DNA of 64,000 nucleotides, taken from positions 1 through 64,000 of the forward strand of contig JAGAJF010000020.1 in NCBI GenBank assembly GCA_017829005.1. The letters run 5' to 3'. This stretch comes from Oscillospiraceae bacterium. Lineage in GTDB: Bacteria; Bacillota; Clostridia; Oscillospirales; Ruminococcaceae. The notes below the pieces were generated by a model. That model was not told the DNA's origin. It ran no database searches and worked only from the letters and a program-made list of their open reading frames with translations. The translations under genes were made by a program, and so were the position numbers. This document shows, one piece after another, positions 7,747 to 16,177 of this stretch; the stretch's first letter is position 1; every line of letters begins with the position of its first letter.

Positions 7747-8133
7747 ATGATCAGACAATATGAATCAAAAGACTTATCACAGTGTGCTGCAATATTCAAG
7801 GAAGCATTTTCGGAAGAGACCTGGGGCTGCATATGGACCAAAGAACGTGCAGAAGCTTATATTTCAGATCTCACCTGTCATCCGAAATTTATCGGCTTTG
7901 TTTCCGATGAAAAGGGTGTTATCGACGGCGCGGTACTTGCCTGCAGAAAAGTCAGTTGGAATAATGATGAGATACATATTGATGAACTTATCGTTGCGCC
8001 TCAGAAACAACGCTCAGGCATTGGCGGAAAGCTGGTTGACGCTGTCAAGGAATACAGCCAAAACAACAATCAGCAGAATGAAGTGATATTAGACCTGTTT
8101 TTTGCCGGGCTGCTCTGTACAGTGAGGACTTAA
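7747..8133 (+). CDS. GNAT acetyltransferase, probably C-terminally truncated
   Basis: A GNAT-fold N-acetyltransferase of unknown substrate. The 128 residues contain the acetyl-CoA loop in APQKQRSGIGGKLVDAV, with Q-R-S-G-I-G at its core, preceded by the beta4 strand IHIDELIV. The C-terminal third usually carries a Tyr and the motif (A)xxFYxxxGF; here it is replaced by DLFFAGLLCTVRT and a stop, so the fold is about 20-30 residues short. An imperfect hairpin (8109-8151) spans this end. ATG 7747 follows AAGGA. It may be inactive. Confidence 0.6.
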   Translation: MIRQYESKDLSQCAAIFKEAFSEETWGCIWTKERAEAYISDLTCHPKFIGFVSDEKGVIDGAVLACRKVSWNNDEIHIDELIVAPQKQRSGIGGKLVDAVKEYSQNNNQQNEVILDLFFAGLLCTVRT

Positions 8134-8165
8134 AGCTCACCGTGTAGCAGCTCTCAAATATTTTC

Positions 8166-8194
8166 TTGACATAAGAGGTTATATGTGTTATAAT
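8166..8194 (+). promoter_or_regulatory. Consensus promoter of the VOC gene
   Basis: TTGACA (8166-8171) and TATAAT (8189-8194) are both perfect with a 17-bp spacer, about 110 bp before the next start codon. Confidence 0.8.
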
Positions 8195-8304
8195 AGTGGC
8201 AGAAAACGTTCGTTAGCTACAGTGAGGCGGCAGATGCTAAGGCAAAAAATTGTATTGTTTGTGCAGAAAGGCTGTAATATAGATCGGGATTTTGGGAGAA
8301 TAAA

Positions 8305-8691
8305 ATGAAAAATTATACTCAGGTTTATGTAAAAAATAGTTTCGAAGCCGCAAAATTGTACTGCAAAGCTTTTGGGGCGGAGATCACACGTGAGTTTATA
8401 AACAAGCAGAACTCGGCTTATGAACACTGCGAATTGTCTGTGAACGGTGAAGGCTTTTTGGCATTAGCCGAAGCTTCAAATCCTTGTGATATAAATATAG
8501 TTCACAAATACAAATGGGAAACTATGACATTTAACGTGTTTGAGATGGGGACCGAGGAGGCAGTTTATAATGCTTTTCGTGTATTAAGTGATGGAGGAGT
8601 AATTATTGAACCTATTCACAAGCTTCCGTGGAGTAAATGTTGTGCGACTGTAATTGATAAATTTGGGGTGTGTTGGTGGATCTCAATCTGA
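8305..8691 (+). CDS. VOC-superfamily (PhnB/glyoxalase-like) protein
   Basis: A 128-residue single-domain protein of the vicinal-oxygen-chelate fold, PhnB-like group. The opening TQVYVKNSFEAAKLYCKAFGA and the end DKFGVCWWISI are typical of this group, as is the middle segment EEAVYNAFRVLSDGG. Metal ligands are not obvious, so substrate and activity cannot be assigned; relatives include resistance and detoxification proteins. GGGAG precedes ATG 8305. The stop codon shares its last base with the first base of the MITE. Confidence 0.75.
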   Translation: MKNYTQVYVKNSFEAAKLYCKAFGAEITREFINKQNSAYEHCELSVNGEGFLALAEASNPCDINIVHKYKWETMTFNVFEMGTEEAVYNAFRVLSDGGVIIEPIHKLPWSKCCATVIDKFGVCWWISI

Positions 8692-8852
8692 TACTAATTC
8701 CGCATCAACCTATAGACAGATACGACAGCTATAATTTCGTCACTCGTCGTCAAGCTCCTTTGCCGGGCGGCAAGGCCCGCCTGCAGTCGCTTTCCTGGAT
8801 TGACGAAATTCTCTCTGCCGTCCTTGTCTATAGAACGATGTGGAATTAGTAT
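8691..8852. mobile_element. 162-bp MITE with IS630-like terminal repeats
   Basis: The ends are inverted repeats of about 28 bp: ATACTAATTCC then CTATAGACA from the left (8691-8718), and the complement, GTCTATAG then GGAATTAGTAT, ending at 8852. A second pair of arms (AATTTCGTCA near 8732 and TGACGAAATT near 8801) makes most of the element fold. It has no coding capacity. TA at 8692-8693 and 8850-8851 fits the TA target duplication of IS630/Tc1 elements. The ends match the IS630 remnant at 5315. Confidence 0.85.
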
Positions 8853-8912
8853 GAAATATTCAATGTGAAAAAGTGTTTACAAAAAATACGAATTCAGAAA
8901 GGGGATATACGT

Positions 8913-9488
8913 ATGATGAATATGAAACTTACAATTCGTCCGGAAGAGCATAAGGATTATAAGAGTATTGTATCTCTGATTCTGCGTTCGTTCCGGGAGG
9001 GGACCGACTACTCTGACGGGACGGATATTATAGCATTGGTAGAGGAGATAAGAGATTCCATATTTTATATTCCGGAATTGTCCTTTGTTGCAGAATTAGA
9101 TAACAAGGTGGTGGGACACTTTTTGTTTTCAAAATTTCCGCTGTCACCGACAAGAGAAGGCGGACATAATAACCGGACGGATTCAGGTATAGTTATGTTA
9201 GCACCTGTATCTGTTCACGCCGATCATTTTCGCCAGGGCATAGGAACTGCTATGCTGAATATGGGAATTGAGAAGGTGAGAGAATTTGGCTACAAAGGAA
9301 TAACCGTTGAAGGAAATTATAAATTTTATAATCAGGTCGGACTTAAAACATCATCAAAATACAACATTTTTCCGACAAGCGGTATCCCAATGGAAGAACC
9401 CCGATGTATGATGTGTCAGGAGACTTATAAGGGGTCTTTGGAGGGCATTCATGGTTATATTGTTTATGATATGTATTTCAATGCATAA
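8913..9488 (+). CDS. GNAT acetyltransferase (YhbS-like)
   Basis: A 191-residue predicted N-acetyltransferase of the COG3153/YhbS type. It shows TIRPEEHKDYKSI at the N-terminus, the AELDNKVVGHFLFS strand pair, and the acetyl-CoA loop HFRQGIGTAMLNMGIE, followed by EGNYKFYNQVGL. Substrate unknown. ATG 8913 is preferred because AAAGGGG lies 8-14 bp upstream; a GTG at 8865 in the same frame would add an atypical basic leader. The gene sits just beyond the MITE, whose right end may have displaced its original promoter. Confidence 0.82.
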   Translation: MMNMKLTIRPEEHKDYKSIVSLILRSFREGTDYSDGTDIIALVEEIRDSIFYIPELSFVAELDNKVVGHFLFSKFPLSPTREGGHNNRTDSGIVMLAPVSVHADHFRQGIGTAMLNMGIEKVREFGYKGITVEGNYKFYNQVGLKTSSKYNIFPTSGIPMEEPRCMMCQETYKGSLEGIHGYIVYDMYFNA

Positions 9489-9503
9489 AATTCTACAGCA
9501 AAT

Positions 9504-9547
9504 TTTGCAGCACTCCATCGGTTCAGACAGAGTGCTGCAAATTTTTT
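9504..9547. terminator. Bidirectional terminator between convergent genes
   Basis: TTTGCAGCACTC (9504-9515) pairs perfectly with GAGTGCTGCAAA (9530-9541) and is followed by a T run; A-rich sequence on the left serves the minus strand. Confidence 0.85.
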
Positions 9548-12494
9548 ATTCTATATTGAAATCAGCAAATAACATCATTTCCTCGCCGTTTGCCATTCTG
9601 AAATTTTTTCCAATGCGGTAATGCCCGTAGTCCAGCTCGCCGTATATGCCGCTCCAATCCTCGGTAATCACACGTTCGCTGTCGTTTGGAATGATAATTG
9701 CTTCACTTGTCCAGCTATGCTCATTCATATAGTATTCGACGCAGTATTTTGGCTCAGACCAACTATATTGCTCTTTTTTCTGAATGATATAATAGCTGCC
9801 TGTTGTAAGCTCTCTTTCACAGGTTCGGGAAAGCTTTAGCTTAACGCTGTTATTGTCTACAGCTTCTGCAGTGAAGGACAGTCCCCATTCCTCGGGAGCT
9901 TTTCTCTCCTGCGGGATAAGTGCCTTTTCAAAGGGGTCAAAGTATTCCACATTTCCGTTGATGTTTCGTGCAAGCCTTATCATTGGCAGCTTGCCTTCAT
10001 CAGTGCCGCTGTTTACCATGTAAACAAAGTCACGCTTGTTTATCATAGCAAGGCTTGAGGATATGGCGTCGGGATGCTCTGCGGGGTCTATAGGCTCTGT
10101 TACAGCAGCCTCATAAAGAGAGCCTGATGTACCTGAAATGCTGAGCTTGGAATTGATAACATCAAGATAATAGCTTCTTCCGTTAAATGCTCCGCCCCGC
10201 TTTTCCTTGCCATTTGTTTCAAAGCTGAAATAAATAGGCTTGTCGGTAAGCGTTGTCCATGAACTGCCGATAGAAGCACCGCCGTATTGATTGTCCTCAA
10301 TGGCAATTCCCGAATTCACAAGCTCCATAGACGCAAGGAAATCCACCGCAAGCATAAGCTCCCTGTTCTCGAAATTATAAAGATAAAGTCCTCCCGTACC
10401 ATCGTCAAACAGGCAATTTCTGCTGTCGGAATAAAGCACATCGGGAGATGCAGAGCTAATATCAACAGTGCGCTGATGTTCTTCTGTAAGCGGGATAAGC
10501 TTTATTGTGTCTGTCCAGTCGTTATATTCATCGTCCTCGGGCAGAACAGGAGTAAGCTCGGGGATATCTGTGGTCTTATTATATATATTATATACAAGCA
10601 GCCTGCAATGAGGCGTGTAACCGCTGTCGCCTGCATACCCGATAACAGTTCCCGATTTTACACTGTCATTAACGGAAACAGAAATACTGTTCAGATTTGC
10701 GTACAGAAAAATATTATCATCTCCGTGGTCTATCAGCACTGTATTTCCAAATCCGTCTTTATAGCCCGCAAAAAGAACAGTTCCGTCATTCATGGAATAG
10801 ATCTCCTCATTGACCTCCGGATTGAATTCGTAACCGCCATAATATAGTGCACTTTCCATATATTTATCATCCACAGGGAGAGAAAAATCCGAAGCAAAGC
10901 CGCTTTTTAACAATTCACAGGCATCATTGCCGTATAGATAATCATTCTCATTTATATTATTGATAATTATTCCGTTATCATCGTCAAAAAACCTTTTTAC
11001 GATTTCATCAGCACTGCCGGGCATTTCTTCATACAGCGGGATAGGCGTAACACGGCAGTCCTGACGGAAATAATCGACCACATTCTTGCCGGTTTCATTA
11101 TAAAGAGGAATAAGTAAATATTCAACCGAAAAAATATACTCGTCAATTTGTTTTCCATATTCATCTCGAAACCTCTCACGGTACATTTCAAGATAATCCC
11201 CGTCGGTCACTGTCTCTCTATGAAGAGTATAGTCATTATTATTTTTTCCGTTATAGTCCTCCTCCCGCATATATCCTTCAATGCCGTTTATGCCCATTGA
11301 GGGAATTAGTTCGGATGAATTTTCGGGACCCATGCTTACATATACGATAACCGGTGTATCTGCATCAATCTTTTCGTTTTTGGCAGGCTCGGTTTTTATT
11401 ACCGTATCCTTAGGCTCTGTGCTGTTCTCAAATACCGCTGCATATTTCAATCTTTCGTTGCTAAGCAGTCTTTCGGCTTCGTTATAATCTAACATATAGA
11501 CATCGGGAACAGTTACTAAGTCATGTTCTGTACCCCTGTTTATACACAACACCACCGAAACAGCAACAGCCGCCACAGCAAGCACTATAACTACCCAAAC
11601 CGCAGGCTTTTTAAAGCTAAGCACATTCTTGATCCTCTGCTTTGTGCCGCTCTCACCGAAGCAGGCAGTAAATGCCGCTGTGGGCTTTGCGGATATTTTC
11701 AGAAGGGTTTGGGAATAATCAGCCTTTTGCTTCTTTGTCATATCGGCTGTCACCTTTTCATCGCAGGACATTTCCATGTCACGCTCAAAAAGTCTGAACA
11801 TCAGCCACACAAGAGGATTGAAGCAATGCACGCACAAAGCCCCATACATCACAAGCTTTGCAATATGATCTCCCCTGTGCATATGAGCCTTTTCGTGCCT
11901 GATAATTAGGTCACTTTCGGTGCAGCTAAGCCCTGTGGGAAGATATATTTTCGGGCGGATAATTCCCATGATAAAGGGGTCCGAAATGGCAGGAGATACA
12001 TATACATTTCCACCCATTTTCTGTGCAGACCTGAGAGAATGTGAAAGCCTTGCCCATGAAATGATCCCACGAAAAGCCATTATGATAACAGCAAATGCCC
12101 ATATGTATGAAGCAACAGCAAGTAAGTTTATCTCCCTTTTCACAGGTATTTCCGAAACAGGCTCAGACACAGCCGTCACCTGCCGGGACACCGCTGTCTG
12201 CGGTTCGGTATATTCGGGAGCAGGTACAATTTCAACATCATTATTTGTGATAAAAAGGCTGTCGGCATTTCTGTCATCGTAATTCGTACTGTACGGTATC
12301 TCAACGCTGGGGATAGGTGCGGAGGGCAGCTCAAAGCTTACGGGACAAAGCAGTCTGAACAATGCCGCCGCCCACAGCACATAGGAAAACACCTTGGGAG
12401 CCTTGCGGAGAAAAAGCCGCAGAACCATGACAACTCCTATGACAATTGAAGCGGTCATGCTCATTTCCATGACCCTTATAAAAATGTCTGTCAT
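9546..12494 (-). CDS. BlaR1-like M56 metallopeptidase with PASTA, LytM-like and Ig-like domains
   Basis: A 982-residue membrane sensor-protease. The N-terminal part (1-320) is a BlaR1/MecR1-type M56 peptidase with several membrane segments, the zinc motif HEKAH (200-204), a downstream EMSCDEKV and a final membrane helix (about 300-317). Outside the cell follow a PASTA domain (about 325-388), a region of unknown fold, a LytM/M23-like domain (about 535-640) and a C-terminal Ig-like domain of the Big_14 type (about 865-965, ending GELDYGHYRIGK). The LytM domain keeps GNTVLIDHG and SVSVNDSVKSGTVIGYAGDSG but its zinc ligands are degenerate (YANL for YAHL, HCRLL for HLHFE), so it probably binds rather than cuts peptidoglycan. 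It starts 3 bp after the BlaI-like gene. Confidence 0.85.
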   Translation of the reverse strand: MTDIFIRVMEMSMTASIVIGVVMVLRLFLRKAPKVFSYVLWAAALFRLLCPVSFELPSAPIPSVEIPYSTNYDDRNADSLFITNNDVEIVPAPEYTEPQTAVSRQVTAVSEPVSEIPVKREINLLAVASYIWAFAVIIMAFRGIISWARLSHSLRSAQKMGGNVYVSPAISDPFIMGIIRPKIYLPTGLSCTESDLIIRHEKAHMHRGDHIAKLVMYGALCVHCFNPLVWLMFRLFERDMEMSCDEKVTADMTKKQKADYSQTLLKISAKPTAAFTACFGESGTKQRIKNVLSFKKPAVWVVIVLAVAAVAVSVVLCINRGTEHDLVTVPDVYMLDYNEAERLLSNERLKYAAVFENSTEPKDTVIKTEPAKNEKIDADTPVIVYVSMGPENSSELIPSMGINGIEGYMREEDYNGKNNNDYTLHRETVTDGDYLEMYRERFRDEYGKQIDEYIFSVEYLLIPLYNETGKNVVDYFRQDCRVTPIPLYEEMPGSADEIVKRFFDDDNGIIINNINENDYLYGNDACELLKSGFASDFSLPVDDKYMESALYYGGYEFNPEVNEEIYSMNDGTVLFAGYKDGFGNTVLIDHGDDNIFLYANLNSISVSVNDSVKSGTVIGYAGDSGYTPHCRLLVYNIYNKTTDIPELTPVLPEDDEYNDWTDTIKLIPLTEEHQRTVDISSASPDVLYSDSRNCLFDDGTGGLYLYNFENRELMLAVDFLASMELVNSGIAIEDNQYGGASIGSSWTTLTDKPIYFSFETNGKEKRGGAFNGRSYYLDVINSKLSISGTSGSLYEAAVTEPIDPAEHPDAISSSLAMINKRDFVYMVNSGTDEGKLPMIRLARNINGNVEYFDPFEKALIPQERKAPEEWGLSFTAEAVDNNSVKLKLSRTCERELTTGSYYIIQKKEQYSWSEPKYCVEYYMNEHSWTSEAIIIPNDSERVITEDWSGIYGELDYGHYRIGKNFRMANGEEMMLFADFNIE

Positions 12495-12497
12495 AGC

Positions 12498-12857
12498 TTA
12501 CTCCTTTCTATAGCGGTCTATCATCTGCTGAATTTCGTCTATTTCGCTTTCGGTAAGCTTTCTTCTGTCTGCAAACGCGGCAAGGAAACGGGGGAGGGAG
12601 CCGCCGAAATCTTCCTCAAGAAGCTTGTCCGTTTTTATTGCAGCAATTTCCTCTTTGGAAATAACAGTTGAAACGTGACCGTCCTTGTTTTCGCAGATTC
12701 CCTTGTCGCACAGGCGGCGGAGCATTGTGTAGGTGGTGGATTTTTTCCAGTCGAACCGTTCGGCGCATATCTTTACCAGCTCGCCCGAGGGAATGCCTTC
12801 ATTCTCCCTGATAATATCCGCAAATCTGCCTTCCATTTCTCCCAGCTTAATATTCAT
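12498..12857 (-). CDS. BlaI/MecI-family transcriptional repressor
   Basis: A 119-residue winged-helix repressor. The HTH region contains SGELVKICAERFDWKKSTTYTMLRRLCDKG, the classic BlaI recognition pattern (W-x-x-S-T-x-x-x-x-L-x-R-L), and the C-terminal half forms the dimer helix that the partner protease would cleave. It is co-transcribed with the BlaR1-like sensor downstream, the usual pairing. An operator overlapping its own promoter (12888-12932) indicates autoregulation. Confidence 0.92.
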   Translation of the reverse strand: MNIKLGEMEGRFADIIRENEGIPSGELVKICAERFDWKKSTTYTMLRRLCDKGICENKDGHVSTVISKEEIAAIKTDKLLEEDFGGSLPRFLAAFADRRKLTESEIDEIQQMIDRYRKE

Positions 12858-12887
12858 AGTATCATATCCCTTCTTAGGTTTAATTTT

Positions 12888-12932
12888 TGTAGACTACATT
12901 TATAGTTTAACATATGTAGACTAATTTGTCAA
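12888..12932 (-). promoter_or_regulatory. blaI-type promoter with two operator half-site pairs
   Basis: On the minus strand TTGACA (12927-12932) and TAAACT (12904-12909) are 17 bp apart. TAGTCTACA occurs twice in the same orientation: once in the spacer, and once just past the -10 box, where it forms the perfect palindrome TGTAGTCTACA (12888-12898). TACA/TGTA arms are what BlaI-family repressors bind, so two dimers could cover this promoter. Confidence 0.75.
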
Positions 12933-12948
12933 TACCTTTTTTCAAAAA

Positions 12949-12982
12949 AATCTGCCGTTTCGGATTTTCGAAACAGCAGATT
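12949..12982 (-). terminator. Terminator after the FtsX permease
   Basis: AATCTGC and GTTTCG arms pair with CGAAAC and GCAGATT (one mismatch, loop GATTTT); a T run follows on the minus strand. It separates the exporter operon from the blaI promoter. Confidence 0.75.
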
Positions 12983-12985
12983 TTT

Positions 12986-15346
12986 TTATTCAGAAACAAG
13001 CTCTCTGATCTCAACCCTTCTGATCCTGCCCGATGAAAAATATGCAAACACAAAAAAGCACAGGCAAATTATCAGAACGGGAACAGAAGCCGTGAAGGCG
13101 TTGACCTTCGAGTCAAAGCAGGTTATACCGATGTTTTTAAGCAGCAGGCTCAGAAGTCTGTCCGAAAAGAGTACCGAAAGAACTGCTCCCAATACACCGC
13201 CGATAACCGATATTATGAGAAATCTCAGAGCAAAGCAGATACGAAGCCTGCCGGAAGTAAATCCCAGAGCCTTGTAAATCCCCGAATCACGTCTTTCTCT
13301 GAGAAATGCCTTGGAGCATACCATATGCACTGCCACGAGGGCAAACACGGCGGATACCGAGTAGATAACGCCTGTCAGAACGTTCATAAGAGTGTCGATA
13401 AGTCCTGTCATACTGTCGGAGTAGCCGTCCTGTTCGGTAATTTCCGCTTCGAGTATATCACTGTAGCTTTCGTTCAGCATTTTTACCGTGCTGTCGGCAA
13501 GGCTGTCATCGGAGAGAGTGATATACATAATATCGGGAGTAATATCGCACAGCTGCGTCGCTCCATCAAAGCTCATTGTAAAGCATCTTCCCAGATCCTG
13601 CACCGACTGATAAAGACCCGTTATCATATATTCGCCGCTGCCTCCGCCATAGCTGACAGTAACAATGTCACCGACCTTTTTGCCTATTTCCTCCGAAACG
13701 TTTTCCGTTATCATTATCTCGTTATTGTATATGGGCGCTCTTCCCGTCAGGACATTTTTTTGTATATCGGGTCTGCTGTTGACCATGCAGCACATTTCCG
13801 TTTCGTCGATGGTCATATAGGTGGTGCTTGAGAATATTACCGAGGCGTTTTCGTCAATTTCCCTGACGCTGCCTTCGGTTCTTGAAATATCCGAAAGCTC
13901 AAAATGATTATTGGGCTTCGCCTGAGCCTGACCGCTCAGTGCGCCGAAGGCTTCTATCATACTGTTTGCGGACATTCCGCCTGCAAGGATAGTTATGGTT
14001 ATCATAAAGAATATAAGCAGTGCGGCGATAAGCGCCGTTCCGATATATGCCTTGGGGTGAGAGGTTAGCTGACGAAGGGCTATGAAAAAAGACAGCGGCT
14101 TTTTTTCAATGGGAATATTTGCGGGACTGTCGAAATATACCTCCTCCGCTCCGCCGGAAATTGCTCTTACGGGAGAAATTTTTCCGATCTTTCTTGAAGC
14201 GATAATGATATAAACCGTGCAGACAAATATGATGCTAAGTGAAACAAGCAGGCATTTTCCTACGGAAATATTTGTGGATACCATTATTCCCGTTATGGGC
14301 TGAAAGAGCTTTCCGAGAGCCCTTGTCAGCGGAAATGAAGCCGCTATCCCAAGCACTCCTCCCACTGCAAGGGCAGAGAAATACTGTATAATATAGATAA
14401 GTCTTATCTTGTTTTCGGTAAAGCCCTGCGCCTTTAAAATGCCAAGGCTCACATATTCCGTTTCAATGGTGGTAACGATGCTGTGATTTATGGCTATCAT
14501 TACGATAATTACCAGCAGGACCACAAAAACACAAAGCATTTTTGTGCCCGTATCGGTAAAGATAGTTGTGATTTCATCACTGCTTTCCCTTGACTGAGTA
14601 AAGAGTGCTTTGTCAACTATCAGACATTCGCGGTTAAGCTCCTTTTTCAGCTCCGTAACGGAAAGCGCACAGTCTTCGGCTTTAAAAATATGGATTATCC
14701 TGCATGGAATGATCAGGCTCACGGCTGCATTTTCTTCGTCGGTATCATTGGAATACAGCCGCTCAAAATCATTTTCCGAAATAAAAAGCTGCTTTATTCC
14801 GATAGACATTGAGCCTAAAAACGGATCCTCAACAAAGCCCTTGACAGTAAATTTTTCTTCACCGTTTTTTGTATTTACCGAGATATCCGAACCGATGTCA
14901 CAGCCGTAAACGGTTTTCATTGCCGCGGGAACGTAGATCTCGCCTTCGGATAATCCTTCGGGAGCAGCCTGAAATTCCCTGAGCTTTTCATCAAAAACAG
15001 ACAGGGAATTATCCCATTTCAGAAGAAAATAGGGAGACTTTCCCTCACGGTCGCCTATCTTGTATGATAATAAAGCCATTGCCCTTTCGTCACGTATGCG
15101 GCCTGTATTTTCATTTTCCGAAAGCTTTTTGAGTATTTCATCATCAAGCTCACCTTCGGCGATAAACGCCGCAAGATCTCCCGTATCGGCAGCTTTATGG
15201 GCACGGTCAATGCCGTCAGAAACATTGTCATTGTTGCTGACCGTCACGGAAAATGACAGGGTTATTATCAGCATAAGAAGTATTACGCTTATGAATGCGC
15301 CTTTTTTGTGGCGGATATTTGCTTTGAGCAGTGTCAGAATTTCCAT
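12986..15346 (-). CDS. FtsX-family ABC transporter permease
   Basis: A 786-residue membrane protein with two FtsX cores. A first membrane helix (about 17-35) is followed by a large extracellular part, three to four helices (about 268-460), a second extracellular part and three C-terminal helices (about 660-775). This layout fits MacB/LolC-like mechanotransmitting ABC systems that export lipoproteins or peptides, or detoxify cell-wall antibiotics. It lies 9 bp after its ATPase and downstream of a two-component system, as in envelope-stress modules. It differs from BceB, which has ten helices and a single large external domain. Confidence 0.85.
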   Translation of the reverse strand: MEILTLLKANIRHKKGAFISVILLMLIITLSFSVTVSNNDNVSDGIDRAHKAADTGDLAAFIAEGELDDEILKKLSENENTGRIRDERAMALLSYKIGDREGKSPYFLLKWDNSLSVFDEKLREFQAAPEGLSEGEIYVPAAMKTVYGCDIGSDISVNTKNGEEKFTVKGFVEDPFLGSMSIGIKQLFISENDFERLYSNDTDEENAAVSLIIPCRIIHIFKAEDCALSVTELKKELNRECLIVDKALFTQSRESSDEITTIFTDTGTKMLCVFVVLLVIIVMIAINHSIVTTIETEYVSLGILKAQGFTENKIRLIYIIQYFSALAVGGVLGIAASFPLTRALGKLFQPITGIMVSTNISVGKCLLVSLSIIFVCTVYIIIASRKIGKISPVRAISGGAEEVYFDSPANIPIEKKPLSFFIALRQLTSHPKAYIGTALIAALLIFFMITITILAGGMSANSMIEAFGALSGQAQAKPNNHFELSDISRTEGSVREIDENASVIFSSTTYMTIDETEMCCMVNSRPDIQKNVLTGRAPIYNNEIMITENVSEEIGKKVGDIVTVSYGGGSGEYMITGLYQSVQDLGRCFTMSFDGATQLCDITPDIMYITLSDDSLADSTVKMLNESYSDILEAEITEQDGYSDSMTGLIDTLMNVLTGVIYSVSAVFALVAVHMVCSKAFLRERRDSGIYKALGFTSGRLRICFALRFLIISVIGGVLGAVLSVLFSDRLLSLLLKNIGITCFDSKVNAFTASVPVLIICLCFFVFAYFSSGRIRRVEIRELVSE

Positions 15347-15355
15347 ATCCCCACC

Positions 15356-16117
15356 TCACCATTCCATTGAGTTGAGCCATGCGCTGACCTGTGCTTCACG
15401 GCTCTTTTCTTCTTCTGAGTAATAGGGCGGCAGGGTAAGCTCGCCTATTATATTTCCGTCTGCGATATAAAGGATTCGGGTGGCTCTGAGAGCGGCTCTC
15501 ATATCGTGTGTGACCATTAAAATGCTCTGTCCCGACCTGTTTAATTCGGTGAGCAGATCTAATACTTCCGTTGTATTTCTGCGGTTGAGAGCGCCTGTGG
15601 GTTCGTCCGCAAACAAAAGTTTAGGCTCGTTTATAACCGCTCTTGCAATGGCGCAACGCTGCTGCTCGCCTCCCGATACCTGTGACGGAAGATGTGCTTT
15701 GATATGGGAAATGCCCATCTGTTCAAGAAGCTTTTCAGCCCGCTCCTTCACCTGTACGGCAGACTTATTCTTGTTAAGATACCCGGGTACTGCAATATTT
15801 TCAAACAGGGACAGATTGCTCACCAGGTGCATCTGCTGGAAAACAAATCCGAAATCTGTGTGACGAAGCCTTGCAAGCCCCTTTTCGTTCATTTTGACAA
15901 TATCGTTCCCGCCGTAGATGACCTGTCCCGCGGTGGCTCTGTCCATACCGCTGAGAGCATACAGAAGGGTGGATTTTCCCGAGCCGGAAGCGCCCATTAT
16001 TACAGTAAGATCTCCCTCATAAAGCTCCATATCAACGTGTGATAAGATATGTATCTGACCGCCGTTATGGGCGAAGCTTTTGCAAAGTTCTTTTGCCGAT
16101 AATATCGTATTTTTCAT
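15356..16117 (-). CDS. ABC transporter ATP-binding protein (LolD/MacB type)
   Basis: A 253-residue ATPase that powers the adjacent FtsX permease. Walker A is GASGSGKST, the Q-loop VFQQMHLVSNLSLFENI, the signature VSGGEQQRCAIARA, Walker B LLFADEPTGAL and the switch VTHD. The Q-loop and signature wording are typical of the LolD/MacB/BceA group. ATG 16117 follows AAAGGAAC; an ATG 33 bp upstream lacks a ribosome site. It begins about 60 bp after the kinase gene, probably in the same transcript. Confidence 0.9.
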   Translation of the reverse strand: MKNTILSAKELCKSFAHNGGQIHILSHVDMELYEGDLTVIMGASGSGKSTLLYALSGMDRATAGQVIYGGNDIVKMNEKGLARLRHTDFGFVFQQMHLVSNLSLFENIAVPGYLNKNKSAVQVKERAEKLLEQMGISHIKAHLPSQVSGGEQQRCAIARAVINEPKLLFADEPTGALNRRNTTEVLDLLTELNRSGQSILMVTHDMRAALRATRILYIADGNIIGELTLPPYYSEEEKSREAQVSAWLNSMEW

Positions 16118-16177
16118 ATGCCTGTTCCTTTCTTTCGGTGATAATACCATTATATCGGAAAAGTTATTAAGAAGTAA

